Source: Episyrphus balteatus | Taxonomy: Eukaryota > Arthropoda > Insecta > Diptera > Syrphidae | Length of the DNA: 64,000 bases | Direction: 5' to 3' | Assembly (NCBI RefSeq): GCF_945859705.1 | Contig: NC_079135.1 | Location: 38,117,679 to 38,181,678, forward strand | Part shown: one piece after another, positions 37,757-48,300 of the stretch | Numbering within the stretch: the first letter of the stretch is position 1 | Layout: each line of letters starts with the position of its first letter | Notes under the pieces: generated by a model | Seen by the model: only the letters and a program-made list of their open reading frames with translations | The model's database searches: none | What the model was told of the DNA's origin: nothing | Program-made: the position numbers and the translations under genes

Positions 37757-38016
37757 CTAATGAGACATTTCCCATGAGACATACATATGTCTCATGAGAC
37801 AAATTTCCCATATATATGACATATATATGTCCCATGAGACATATGTTCCATGAGACATGTCCATGAGACATGTCTCATGAGACATTTCCCATGAGATATA
37901 TGTTTCATGAGACATTTCCCATGAGACATATATCCCATGAGACATATGTCTCATGACACATATATATGTCTCATGAGACATATATATGTCTCATGGGACA
38001 TATGTCATGAGACATT
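37757..38016. repeat. Self-complementary CATGAGACATAT simple-sequence tract
   Basis: Irregular reiteration of catgagacatatgtctcatg with variants (cccatgagac, tatatatgtc). It is tandem and locally palindromic, so both strands read alike. The open frame across it is an artefact. Confidence 0.9.
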
Positions 38017-38194
38017 TCCATAAGCTGCCTTAAAACTATAATGTTCTATGTCGAAGAAATGGAAAAAAAAATGACTTTTTTATATCAAAATTTTCGTCTT
38101 TTCAATGGCTACAAGACTGTGTCCACAAAAATTTTTGGCTTAATACAATATTTATGGCCAAAACAAATATTCAATTTTCGGATATAAGGGCTTA

Positions 38195-39192
38195 GGGTCA
38201 ATGTGGGTAAATGTAAACAGGGGTAAATGAAAACATGGCTCATAACAAGCTTAAGTTAAATCTCTTTGATGCATACATAAGTACAAATCGCGGACGCATG
38301 TATCCTTTAACTTATACGTCAAGCTCATTGCTGTCAAGAGAGAATTCATTCGACGAGCGTGTTTTCCGTGAAAGATAATTTTTTAAAGTGCCATACAAGT
38401 CGTTAGTCTTTCAGAAAAATTAAATATTTTTGCAGATTCAATTAAGTCAGTATAATTTGCAAATACTTTTTTGTTTATAATTTTGATGTAGATTCTATGT
38501 GATACAAGCAAATTTTAAAATACAGGACATTTATGTCGATTTGCATGTGTTTACATTTACCCCAGAATATTTTTCATAATGGGTAAATGTAAACAACGTA
38601 TTCTGGGGGTAAATATAAACATATATTTTTGCTGAAATTATTGGTTTTAATAAAAATAACGTATTTTAAGTCAATAACTATTGCTAAAGTGCCGCGGAGT
38701 CACATTTTAAAGTAGCCAACACCATCATTTTCAGTGGATGATGATGCAAAACCGGTCTTTGACGTAAAAAAACAAAAAATATGACGTTCAGAGCTGCTCA
38801 GGATGCATATTGGGCGCCTATATAAAGAATCAAAGGAAGAAAACAAAAACTTTTATTGGAATTTGAAAAAGTTTTTGTCAAATACCTTCTTGAACGTGTT
38901 TCAAGTTGTTATCCATATGATAAAGAGAAAATTCTAAATTTTAAACCACCGTTTACATTTACCCCGAATTTGTAAAAAAACACAAACATGGTGGGGTATT
39001 TGTAAACATGCCATTTTTGACAGTAATGTAAACAATTTGGGAAATATTTGTTTATATTTATAAAGAAGAATTGCCATCATTTCATATTTGCATTTGAAGA
39101 TACCATTCAAGTTGTTCCGTGAAAACATATAAAAATCTAAAGTCGAAAGAAAAAAAAGACATGAAATTGTTTACATTTACCCACATTGACCC
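38195..39192. mobile_element. TA-flanked TIR element with repeated GGGTAAATGTAAAC word and pogo-like relic, 998 bp
   Basis: The left end GGGTCAATGTGGGTAAATGT is mirrored at the right end (to 39192), with TA on each side (38193-38194, 39193-39194). The word GGGTAAATGTAAAC or variants occurs near 38205, 38220, 38548, 38581, 38605, 38951, 38993 and 39169, in both orientations. At about 38782-38950 a plus-strand frame with one stop reads MTFRAAQDAYWAPI, then KVFVKYLLERVSSCYPYDKE. This resembles the helix-turn-helix start of pogo/CENP-B-type transposases. Confidence 0.8.
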
Positions 39193-40569
39193 TATACTCA
39201 GTACTATAAAGTTCTTAGTTGACATAGAACAATTTGCCTAATTTGAACCCCATACAAAAATTACTACTTTTAAGTTACATAGAACATTTTACATTTAAAA
39301 ATTAGCTGCCGGAATCCAAAATAAAATCTTTTAAAGCAATATTGAAAGGTCATGCGGCAGGTCGATTATGGCTTTTTTGAAATAGTTACTGACAATAATC
39401 AGCAATAGTTTGTAAGTAAGATTCACTTGAATGTTTATTTAAATAATTGCTGCGTAATTATATTTTCTTTGCTAATTTGAAATCTTTGAACTTGTTTGGG
39501 CATGATGCACTTCATTGAATTTATGTTTTTAATAAAAAAAAAACAACAAAAAGCTTAAAAAGCAATATAATTACTCCAAAAGTATTGTTTGTTTTGACTA
39601 TAAGTTGGTTATTTTCATATACCGTACTCATTACTATAAAGGCTTGGCCACACTGGAGGGTATGCGGTAGCGGTACGGGTAGCGGTGAGGGTACTTGTAT
39701 GAAAAAAATTCCAAACTGACATATCAACGTTCAGATGTGAAATTTTGTTCTATTTTAAGTGTATATAATGATACTCTGTCATTTTCCCTAACTCTGAAGA
39801 CCTTAATCTTGAATATCTAACCACTAGAACCCAAACTATTAGCTTTTTTAAATAACAATTTCAAGCCTATTTTGAGAGTTTTGTTGCTCAATATTTTGTT
39901 AGTTTGAATCGTTTGAAAAACTGTCGAACAGAAACAAAAGTGGTTGGCTTAAAAATCTTGTATTATGAGTTCTAATGGTCGGATTTTCAAGATCGATGTC
40001 TTCAAGGCCAGGGAGAATGACAGAGCTTCATATTATATATTTAAAATAAAAATATCATTCAATTTTCTCTTCACTTATTAAACGATGCATTAACAATACT
40101 AATATTGCAATATCTTGCATTCTTAAAGCAATACAGCGAAACTTCCAGTGTAAAAGTGTTTCCTAAGCTAAAGCTCTTTCATTTGGTACCAATTTCATTA
40201 ATAGCCGCTTGACGTCCAATATGCCCATTCTCCTTTTAAGTTTTATTTACTTTTTTTTAGATAGACAAAGTCAGATTGGTAGGGTTTTCAGAGCCAACCT
40301 AGTTTTTTTTTGACATGATTCTGGAGGGTGGAGCTAGATAGCATGTAGTCATTCAAATAATTTTTTATATAATGCCCACTTTTCACGAGTCGTTTTTAGC
40401 CGCACGATATGTCGCTCGATTATGATTTTTAACTTAGTAATAAAATATTATTTTAGTTCAGTGTTTCAGTTCGATACATTTTCATTTCATTTACGTATAT
40501 ATACCCATTCTGTTTCATTTTAGGTTTATAGATTCTAGTGAATTTTTTTTACAAACGTCTTGTACTCCA
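39193..40569. other. Intergenic AT-rich interval
   Basis: No gene recognised. A GC-richer patch (ggtagcggtacgggtagcgg, about 39665-39690) next to 'ttggccacactggag' looks like a MITE end, but no partner end was found. Confidence 0.45.
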
Positions 40570-40660
40570 CAGTTCACATAATAAGGCAATATCTTCCGAA
40601 CGTTGTCAAAACTTATCTGTCAAAAATGGGCAATAGGCTGTCAGGTCAGACTTTAGCTGA
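40570..40660 (+). repeat. End fragment of the 44095-44488 MITE family
   Basis: cacataataaggcaatatct, ttccgaacgttgtcaaaact and gtcaaaaatgggcaa match, inverted, the right end of the element at 44095-44488. It sits just outside the left end of the 3.3-kb element. Confidence 0.75.
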
Positions 40661-41012
40661 CTTGTTTAACAAATGCATTTTTCGTTTAAAATTTCGTGCT
40701 ATTTTTGTATGAGACAAATGTACAAACATTGACCTATTATATATGGACTGCCAGGACCAGGTTCAAGCTATGGTGGCGCCCCTTGGTAGGGTAGCGGGAA
40801 ATAGTAATTTGACATCTAGTTTTGTGACTTTTGCTTGTCAAAAAAAAAAAACAATTTAATTGTTTGCAGAAATTTTATTTTTCCCAACCCAAGAATAAAA
40901 AGGTAACAAACAATTAAAAATATATTAATATATTCTTTTCACAGTTTTATTCCAAGTTTTATAATTTAAATTTTTATTCTATTCTTTCATTTCAGAAAAC
41001 AATTTAACAAAA

Positions 41013-42095
41013 ATGGACAATCTTCTTGAAAAAAAAAAACAATCGATTGCCCTTACTGCTAGCCAAAAATTCACTTCCTTGCATTCCAGAAGGAGGAAGA
41101 ATAAATTCAATAATTATTCCCTCAGCAGACCTATGGTGCAGAATGCGAAGAGTACTTCAAAATAGTCTTCTCCACATCATGTTTTTTAACTTGCATTCTC
41201 CTTTAAACATTTTTCATTTTTTTATTTGAATTTCAGTTAAAAAGGAAACTTTCTTTGAAATTCAGCTGGCCTAGCTCATAAGTAACAAAATTGTTACCAA
41301 ACTAAATGATGCAAATGCAAATGCATTTGGAACAACGTTCTCAGCAACAAATGGAGCTTATTCTTTATGAAAATACAAAAGAAAAACTCCACCGATCCTA
41401 CAAGAGACTTGAGAATGTTAAAATGCTTACAAAAACTGTATCCGATGCACTTAAGAATGCCGAACTCATATGGATAACTACACAATTGGATTTGGAAAAA
41501 ATTCGTAACCGATTTAGTAACTTGGATGAATTAAATATGCAATGAAAAATGTACAAAAGCTTGTTTGTATGAATATAAAAAGTTTGGAAGGCTTTTGAAA
41601 CATACTTTGAATGCATTGATAAATAAGAAACCTTATACGTCTGTTTTGGATTTAATCAATGAACTGTAAGTTTTAAATAATACTCGCATTTTGTATGATA
41701 AGCTTTACAATGATATTTTTAGCAATCGAATTGAGAACATCTTGAAGCCTTATGTGTATGATAGTCCTGTTAAATTGGCCATGTTCGAACAAATAAACTT
41801 ACTCAAACCAATTTTCAATGCAAAAATGAATAAGAAACATTTTGAAATGGATTTTCGGCATTTGCGTTCTCAATTCCAGGAGAATATTCATGAAAAAATG
41901 GTACATTTTTTAATTTTGTTTAGACCATAAACTTTAAATTAATAATTTCTTTCAGAACGATGATGCCTTGTTGCAAAAAAATTACTAGATGCCGTTGCTG
42001 AGGTTCGAAAAGCAGCTTTTAAAGTACCAGTAATGACGGGAGTCAAATCACTTGGGGGTACAAAGACAAAAGGAGGAGAATCAAGTATACCTTGA
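41013..42095 (+). pseudogene. Broken intron-bearing gene for an unidentified helical protein
   Basis: ATG 41013 opens MDNLLEKKKQSIALTASQ but stops after about 50 codons. The next block (about 41237-41665) has an early nonsense codon, a frameshift before MMQMQMHLEQRSQQQ, and a stop after NLDELNMQ. It then resumes as LLKHTLNALINKKPYTS. Two short introns are intact (41666-41722 and 41901-41955, GT-AG). The exon between them reads RIENILKPYVYDSPVKLAMF. The last exon has a frameshift at an A-run (near 41985) and ends KSLGGTKTKGGESSIP. The coiled-coil-like, Gln/Lys-rich sequence recalls small cytoskeletal or spindle subunits, but I cannot identify it. Conserved splicing shows the copy came from DNA rather than from mRNA. 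Confidence 0.7.
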
Positions 42096-42374
42096 AATGT
42101 TATTGTAATATTTAATTTTTTTTTTTGAATAAAAGTTAGTAATATAATAAAATGGAACTTACCATTTTTAGAATATTTCTGTTCACCCTATCCATTCACT
42201 GTTCATCTTAACAGCAATCATTTTTAAAGCATTTAATTAAGGATTTTGTATGACTTTGTTTTAAAAATATGTTTTTGTATTCTAATATTTTTTTGAAACA
42301 TACAATTTAAAAGATATATAAATAAAATAAAAAATGCATGTTAAAAAAAAATTATATTTAAATCAGGAGCGCCA

Positions 42375-43595
42375 TCGTTATGATTCGCATTTGAGTGCAG
42401 ATTGAAATTCTAGTTCTAAATCTCTAATTGAAGATTCCATTTCACTTAAACCACGAGCCGATAACTTTCCATCATCTACTTGACTTTTTACATCATCTCG
42501 AAGTATCTTCAAATAAAAAAAGTTTTATAGTTAAATTTAAAATCATGAAATTATATAGGTATAAATAATTACAAGTTCTAAGTCATTCTTAAGTTTTTTC
42601 TTTCCGTCATTGATTTTGTTTATCGTATTTCTAAACTATTCCTCATTGGTTGGTAATCGGCTTCACTTAAAATATCAATTTCATATTTATGTGAAATTAA
42701 TTCCAAGTCCTGATCTTTGATGTGTCGGCTAATGTTAACTCGATTTCCATTGTCTCTTCATCTAGAATCTCAGAGAATCCATTTGATATAATCGACCCAG
42801 CATATTCTTTCGCTGTAACTTGAGTTTTGGAATAGAATTTCACCAACTGAGGATCAAAGTGATCTAGGATATTTTCACACATTCCCAAATAGTTTTGGGG
42901 CTCCAATAGATGAAACTCAAACCACAACTGACATTGATTCGTTAGAATGCAATAATTTCAAAGCAAACAGTAAGACTGTTGGAGAAAATCTTCACAAATG
43001 GAAAGATGAATTCCGGGACAAAGTCACTTATGCCAAAGATCTTCAACCAATGACCAAGGCATGAGAAAATTTTTATGAGATAACGCCTGGCTGTTGAATT
43101 TTTCAACTTTAGGCTGGCATTTAATGCAACAGCTGTTGAGTGAGTTCCCATTTTGACTATTTCTGAAAATTTTGACTTGTTGCAGGGTACATCGAGGAGA
43201 GCAGCCCAAATGAGCAACCGATATTTACTTGGATATTGTACGTATTCATTGTCAAAACAATTCACCGACAGAGCTTTTGGTTGGAACACGGCAGTTCGTA
43301 GCATTTGAACACAGTTCTGGGCTGATTTAAGACAGTCAATCAATGCGCTAACAATAAATGTTGCCCTCTCCTGTGTGCCTTATCGTGCTTAGGAACTCTT
43401 TATCTTTTAATAGAGCAACCCTAAAACAGTCTGTGGGCTCTATTATCGACATCAATCGCCATTAGCTGAGATTTGGTCGTCTGGCAAAAAAGGATGTTGT
43501 CATTATTTTTGGGAAAGATCCATGATCTGTCTAGTTTGCGGGGCATTTGGCCCTTCTTCCATCCAACACGATTCCATATGTGATAAATTTGCACC
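42375..43595 (-). pseudogene. Broken TBC1D31-like (TBC-domain) gene fragment
   Basis: The minus strand reads VQIYHIWNRVGWKKG after a good acceptor (near 43594), stops at 43421, and shifts frame near 43345. It then gives QYPSKYRLLIWAALLDVP, KMGTHSTAV, CLGHWLKIFG, FIFPFVKIFSNSLTVCFEII. A further frameshift near 42945 continues to LWFEFHLLEPQNYLGMCENI and FSEILDEE. This order matches the TBC (Rab-GAP-like) domain of TBC1D31/WDR67, a centriolar satellite protein. More breaks occur near 42700 and 42630. The tail reads SARGLSEMESSIRDLELEFQ and ends at about 42375. The N-terminal WD40 half is absent. At least four disabling changes make it a pseudogene. Confidence 0.75.
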
Positions 43596-44094
43596 TGAAA
43601 AAAAAAAAACAAAAAGGAAATTATTGAAAAATTATTTGAGCTGAACTATTTAATTCTAATTTTTAATAACTTTCAAATATTAATGAATTTAAATAAAAAC
43701 CTTTTTCCAACATGATTCATTGCACATTTTTCTTGGCACAAACATTTTAAAATACATACTTTTTTTTCTGAAAACTGAAAGAATTCTTCGTTCTTCCAAT
43801 ACGTCAAAAAGTAGACTTCAAAAAAGATAGATGCTACTGATTTGTATAGCAAACAAAATGTAGATGGCCATAGTTTCTATGTACAAAAATGGTAGTTCAA
43901 GCCATCTGACGGAAGATGTCGCTACGCTAACTGAGTTCTATTTACCACTTTCTTCCACAGGCGCTAGTAATCATTGAACCACATTTTCAAAAATTTTGTA
44001 TGGAAACGAGAATCAACTAGCAGTCCATATATAATAGGTCAATGTGTACAAACATTTAATCCGCGGGTTTGGCTATGGTTCAAGTTCCATATTA

Positions 44095-44488
44095 TCACAG
44101 TACACATAAAAAGGTAATATATTCCGAACTGACATTGGTCGCCAGATTGTCAAAACATGACACTTTGGCGGCCAATGTCAGCTACCGAATTCTTAATTGT
44201 TTAAAATACCGACGAAAAACGTACAAAAACCGATAAACCACGCACACCTCTAATTTTTAAACAATTTTATTTATCATTTTCCGCGATGAAACACGAAGAA
44301 AATTTGTTATTTTTCAATTTATAATAGTTTTAAATGACATTTTATAAATTAAAACAAAAACAAATTTCCTGTTTACTGCGATTGAAATATAAAAATTAAA
44401 GGCCGACCTGGACAGATTGGTGCCCATTTTTGACAAACAAATTTTGACAACGTTCGGAATATATTACCTTATTATGTGTACTGTGCCA
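44095..44488. repeat. MITE, ~394 bp
   Basis: CACAGTACACATAAAAAGGT at the left is mirrored by the right end at 44488, each continuing with aatatattccgaac. A partial relative lies at 40570-40660. Confidence 0.8.
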
Positions 44489-44496
44489 TATTATAG

Positions 44497-44672
44497 CCCT
44501 GTTCCATTGGAAATGGTAGTCTACTAATAGTAGATGTATTGGTTAATCTAGTACTATCATCAACTTATGCTCTTCTTCCCGAGAAGATACGATTTGTATA
44601 GAATTCGTGCGTTCCATTGAAAATCGCTAGTAAACTACTAATTGTACTTTGCCACCTCCCAAAGGAATAGGG
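44497..44672. repeat. MITE, copy 1 (related copy at 60447-60626)
   Basis: Ends ccctgttccattgg and tcccaaaggaataggg are inverted relatives. The interior shares cgagaagatacgatttgtat and gcgttccattgaaaatcgct with the copy in Jarid2 intron 3. Confidence 0.85.
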
Positions 44673-45337
44673 TTTATGTTAAAATAGCCAAAACTATACA
44701 TGAACCAATGTTGAAATGGGCAATTAAAATTTCTGAACCAAGTCTGAACCACATTTGTATACAACTGGCTCTATGAGAATTCTCATTTCACTTCAACTTA
44801 AAAAAAAAAAAGAATTCACATCCAAACGGCACCTTAAAATCCATCACATCCATTTGCCATAACACCTACTCTACGAACACAGCCAAACACTGCCAATTCT
44901 ACAGTTTGACCACCACTGTGATCTACAAAAGTGGCAAAGAAAGCAATAGCGGCGAAGATGAAGAATAGAAAAAAAAAATCTCGCCAAGTGATGTCGTCGT
45001 GTTAATTTTTTTCCAAAATAAATGTTCAAATTTGCATTTCAATTAGAAAAAATATCTTCAAAAAAACTACATAAAACTCTCCCCAAAATGGATCCCAACC
45101 CATTTAACATAAATTTAATTCCATTGTTATGTGAATTCTGGTCAAAAATGTAATCGTAAAAAAAAACGAAAACTTACGAAGACGAGAAAAAAAAATATTT
45201 TGCAGGAAAATTGTGAAGTTCCGACCGAGTTCTGTGTGTGTTTTTTTTTTGTATTGTCTTTTTTTTTTTGTTATTTTCCAGAGTGAAAATATTTTTATTT
45301 TGGTCATATTTTGTAGAGATTATAAATTCCTAGCAAA
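44673..45337 (+). promoter_or_regulatory. Jarid2 upstream region and 5' UTR
   Basis: The last few hundred bases before the ATG at 45338 must contain the promoter or leader. No clear TATA box or initiator was singled out, and an untranslated first intron cannot be excluded. Confidence 0.4.
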
Positions 45338-48300
45338 ATGGTGGTTTCCAAAGACTCCAAAAGAAAGCGCAAGGAGTCCCCGCTCATTGAATCGTCACCA
45401 GAAATGCCAAAAAGGTAAGACAAAAAAAAAAGAAAAAATCTAATTGCAAAAAAGAAGAACACATTTGGATTTGTGTAGCGCCCCCAAACCAATTTGAAAT
45501 CTCTTTTTCTTTGCTGCTGCTTCTGCTGATGGAAATGTCTCGTATTTGTCATATAAGGCGCGCGGAGTGGTGCGGTATGCATTTTTTTGTTGTATTCGAA
45601 TTATATATGAATTCCCCATATATCGCGGGTGGTAGTGTAGTAGGCGACAGGGAGGACGACGAGGGGCTGACAAGAAGAAACAGCACATTACCTATTTTAT
45701 AACATAATATTAAAATTTATTTAAAATATTTATAACGAGGGTGTGTCTAATAGGGAACAAAATAATACTAATTGGTGACATTTGTGCATTCTTCCTTGTT
45801 TAAAGTTTAATGAATTTATGGAAGAAAGGAAGCATAATTCCTTTGCATTTTGTAAAGCCTTCAACGATTAGTTGTTACTGCAATTTAATGACAGAACTGT
45901 ATCATCATCTCTCTAAGGTACCTACTCATGCATTCTTTTCTGGAATATCATTTTGTTTTCATAGAAATTGTGGGTTGCAGCATTGCACTCGACTGCACAG
46001 AGTTATGAATAAATGTATACGTTAATAATATTGGCTGTGTCTTATTTATCTTACTTCGAAAATAAACTTTATAAGGGTTGGTAGGTGGATACCTATTAAA
46101 TAATTTTGTATGAACAAAGGAACACTTGCAAATCTATTCTGATCGTTTTTGTTATATTCTTGCCCTAGGAAAATAACAATTCCTAGTTATTGAGATTATC
46201 GATTTGTTTTTTTAATAGATTTTTTTCAAAATAGATAAATGTGATTTAAATAAAGTTAATAATTTCATTGATAGTAGAAAGTTAGAAGGTACTCTACTTG
46301 CCATGGTTAATTGACTTAAAAATATTCGCCTTCTATTTTTGAATAGTAAAATCAAACCTTCGCAACGCATAAGAATAACAAACTTTTCATTTTGTAGTGA
46401 TTTCAAGCCTGTACAAAGATCAGAAGAGAATTCTTCTGATAGTCTAACTGACGATTGAAAAATTAGGTTTAATTAAAATTTTTCACATTATCAAAGTTCG
46501 GAACTCGGAAGGGACTATTGATATAAACTGAAAATCTTTGTTAGAGAAATTCACATTATTAAAAACAAAAAAAGAATAAACAATCCATCTCTCAAACGTC
46601 ATACATGCAAGTCTATTTTCAAGTTTTTATTCTAGTCAATTATCCCAGTAGATAAAAATAGATTGGTTCAAGGTAAAAATTTGTAACATGGGTGGTATTT
46701 GAGTGGTTAAGAATTTGTGAAAACTCCTGAAATATCTTCGGTCCGCTAGTCCCGTTATAGGGTGTCAAAATTTATTAAAGCTTATATCTTAAAAAGAGTT
46801 GCTTTTAGACAAAAAATATATTTTATAAACTTGAAACTGTCTTTTAAAATTTTCAACTAAGATCCAATTTTTCAATAGCCAGATAAACACCAGTTAAGGC
46901 TTATTCCTAGGAATAAAAGTTTTTTTTATATTGACGTTTATTCTTCTGATAGTCTAACTGACGATTGAAAAACCAGAGCTAAGACAATACATAATATGAA
47001 TAATAATAAAACATGAGATGTTTGAAATTTTGTTTTTTTTTTCCAAACGGTAAATGATGCAAGAAAGTTTAAAATGACAATTTTAAGTAAATAAGCACAA
47101 GTCGGTGAAAAATATTTGTGAAACTGTTTAAATGTTTCCGATATTTCTTCTCTTTTGCGAGGTATCTTAAAGATTAAGTAAGTATTTGGCTTATTCACTT
47201 AAACATTAGATTAAGTAAAATTAGTATTTATCTTTTGGCTCATATTCAAAAAAATGAGCTTAAGCTCTATCTCACTTTTCAGTTCATTTTCTTAGGATCT
47301 ATCTCAAGGAAATGAGATAGATGATATACATATCTCAAGAAAATGTACTGAAGAGTGAGATAAGAATTTAAACTCATTTTTATTGCCCATTACCTTAAAC
47401 TTAATATATATCAGTCAATAAATGATATACAGGGTGTCCCAAAAGTAATGGATCAAACGAAATATGCTGATAGGCCAACTTTAGGGCTCTAAGAATTTGG
47501 TAACTTGTTCATCCCAAATCCTTACGGTTTTCGATTTAATGCAGTTTTTGTGAAATTTCGAAAAATCCCGACTTTGCAACAGTATTTTGCTTCCTCCGCT
47601 CATAATTGATTTTTGTTTTTTACAATTCTTTCACTAAAACATTGCCTAATAATACGAAATAATTAATTAATCAAAATATTTTTCATTTCATACGCCATTT
47701 TGCTGCAAATTAATTAACAGTTCCATGTTTTATAAAAACTCAATTTCTTTCTTTTATTTCATAGCAACACCCTGAAAAAAATTTGTATGATGTGGCACTG
47801 GTTCATTATTTTGAAAACTTGTCGTGTTATTGCACTTTTAAAAAATGTATAATAATTTCCAAAGTTGAAATTAGAACAAAAGATATTACAATTTGAATGC
47901 AAAAAAACAGACGTTTTCAGAGCAAAATAACAAACAAAAATCGAGACATTTGTTCAAAAGGAAATAAACAAACAACAGTCGAGAAAATGTGTTTATTTTT
48001 CTTTGCTATTTTTCTCTGAAAAGCCCTGTTTTGTTGCATTTAAATTGTAATATCTTCAGTTCTAACTACAACTTTGGAAACTTTTATACATTTTTGAAAA
48101 GTGCAATAACACGGCAAGTTTTCAAAATAATGAACCAGTGCCACACCATACAAATTTTTTTCAGGGTGTTGCTATGAAATAAAAGAAAGAAATTGAGTTT
48201 TTATAAAACATGGAACTGTTAATTAATTTGCAGCAAAATGGAGTATGAAATGAAAAATATTTTGATTAATTAATTATTTCGTATTATTAGGCAATGTTTT

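Larger units (their letters stand above)
40727..44044. mobile_element. 3.3-kb TIR element carrying two broken host-like genes
   Basis: Perfect 25-bp terminal inverted repeats begin CATTGACCTATTATATATGG (40727-40751) and end as the complement at 44020-44044. An exact 8-bp direct repeat TGTACAAA flanks both sides (40719-40726, 44045-44052), a clean transposition signature. An 8-bp duplication fits hAT, P or related superfamilies; the CA...TG ends fit too. No transposase is recognised inside. Instead there are a plus-strand, intron-bearing pseudogene (41013-42095) and a minus-strand TBC-domain pseudogene (42375-43595), converging tail to tail. Confidence 0.85.

Noticed and set aside
37757..37981. 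MSHETY/MSHGTY repeat peptide on the minus strand
   Set aside because: Arises from the self-complementary microsatellite.
40727..44044. Reading the two broken genes as live host genes
   Set aside because: Both contain several independent stops and frameshifts; sequencing error at every site is unlikely.
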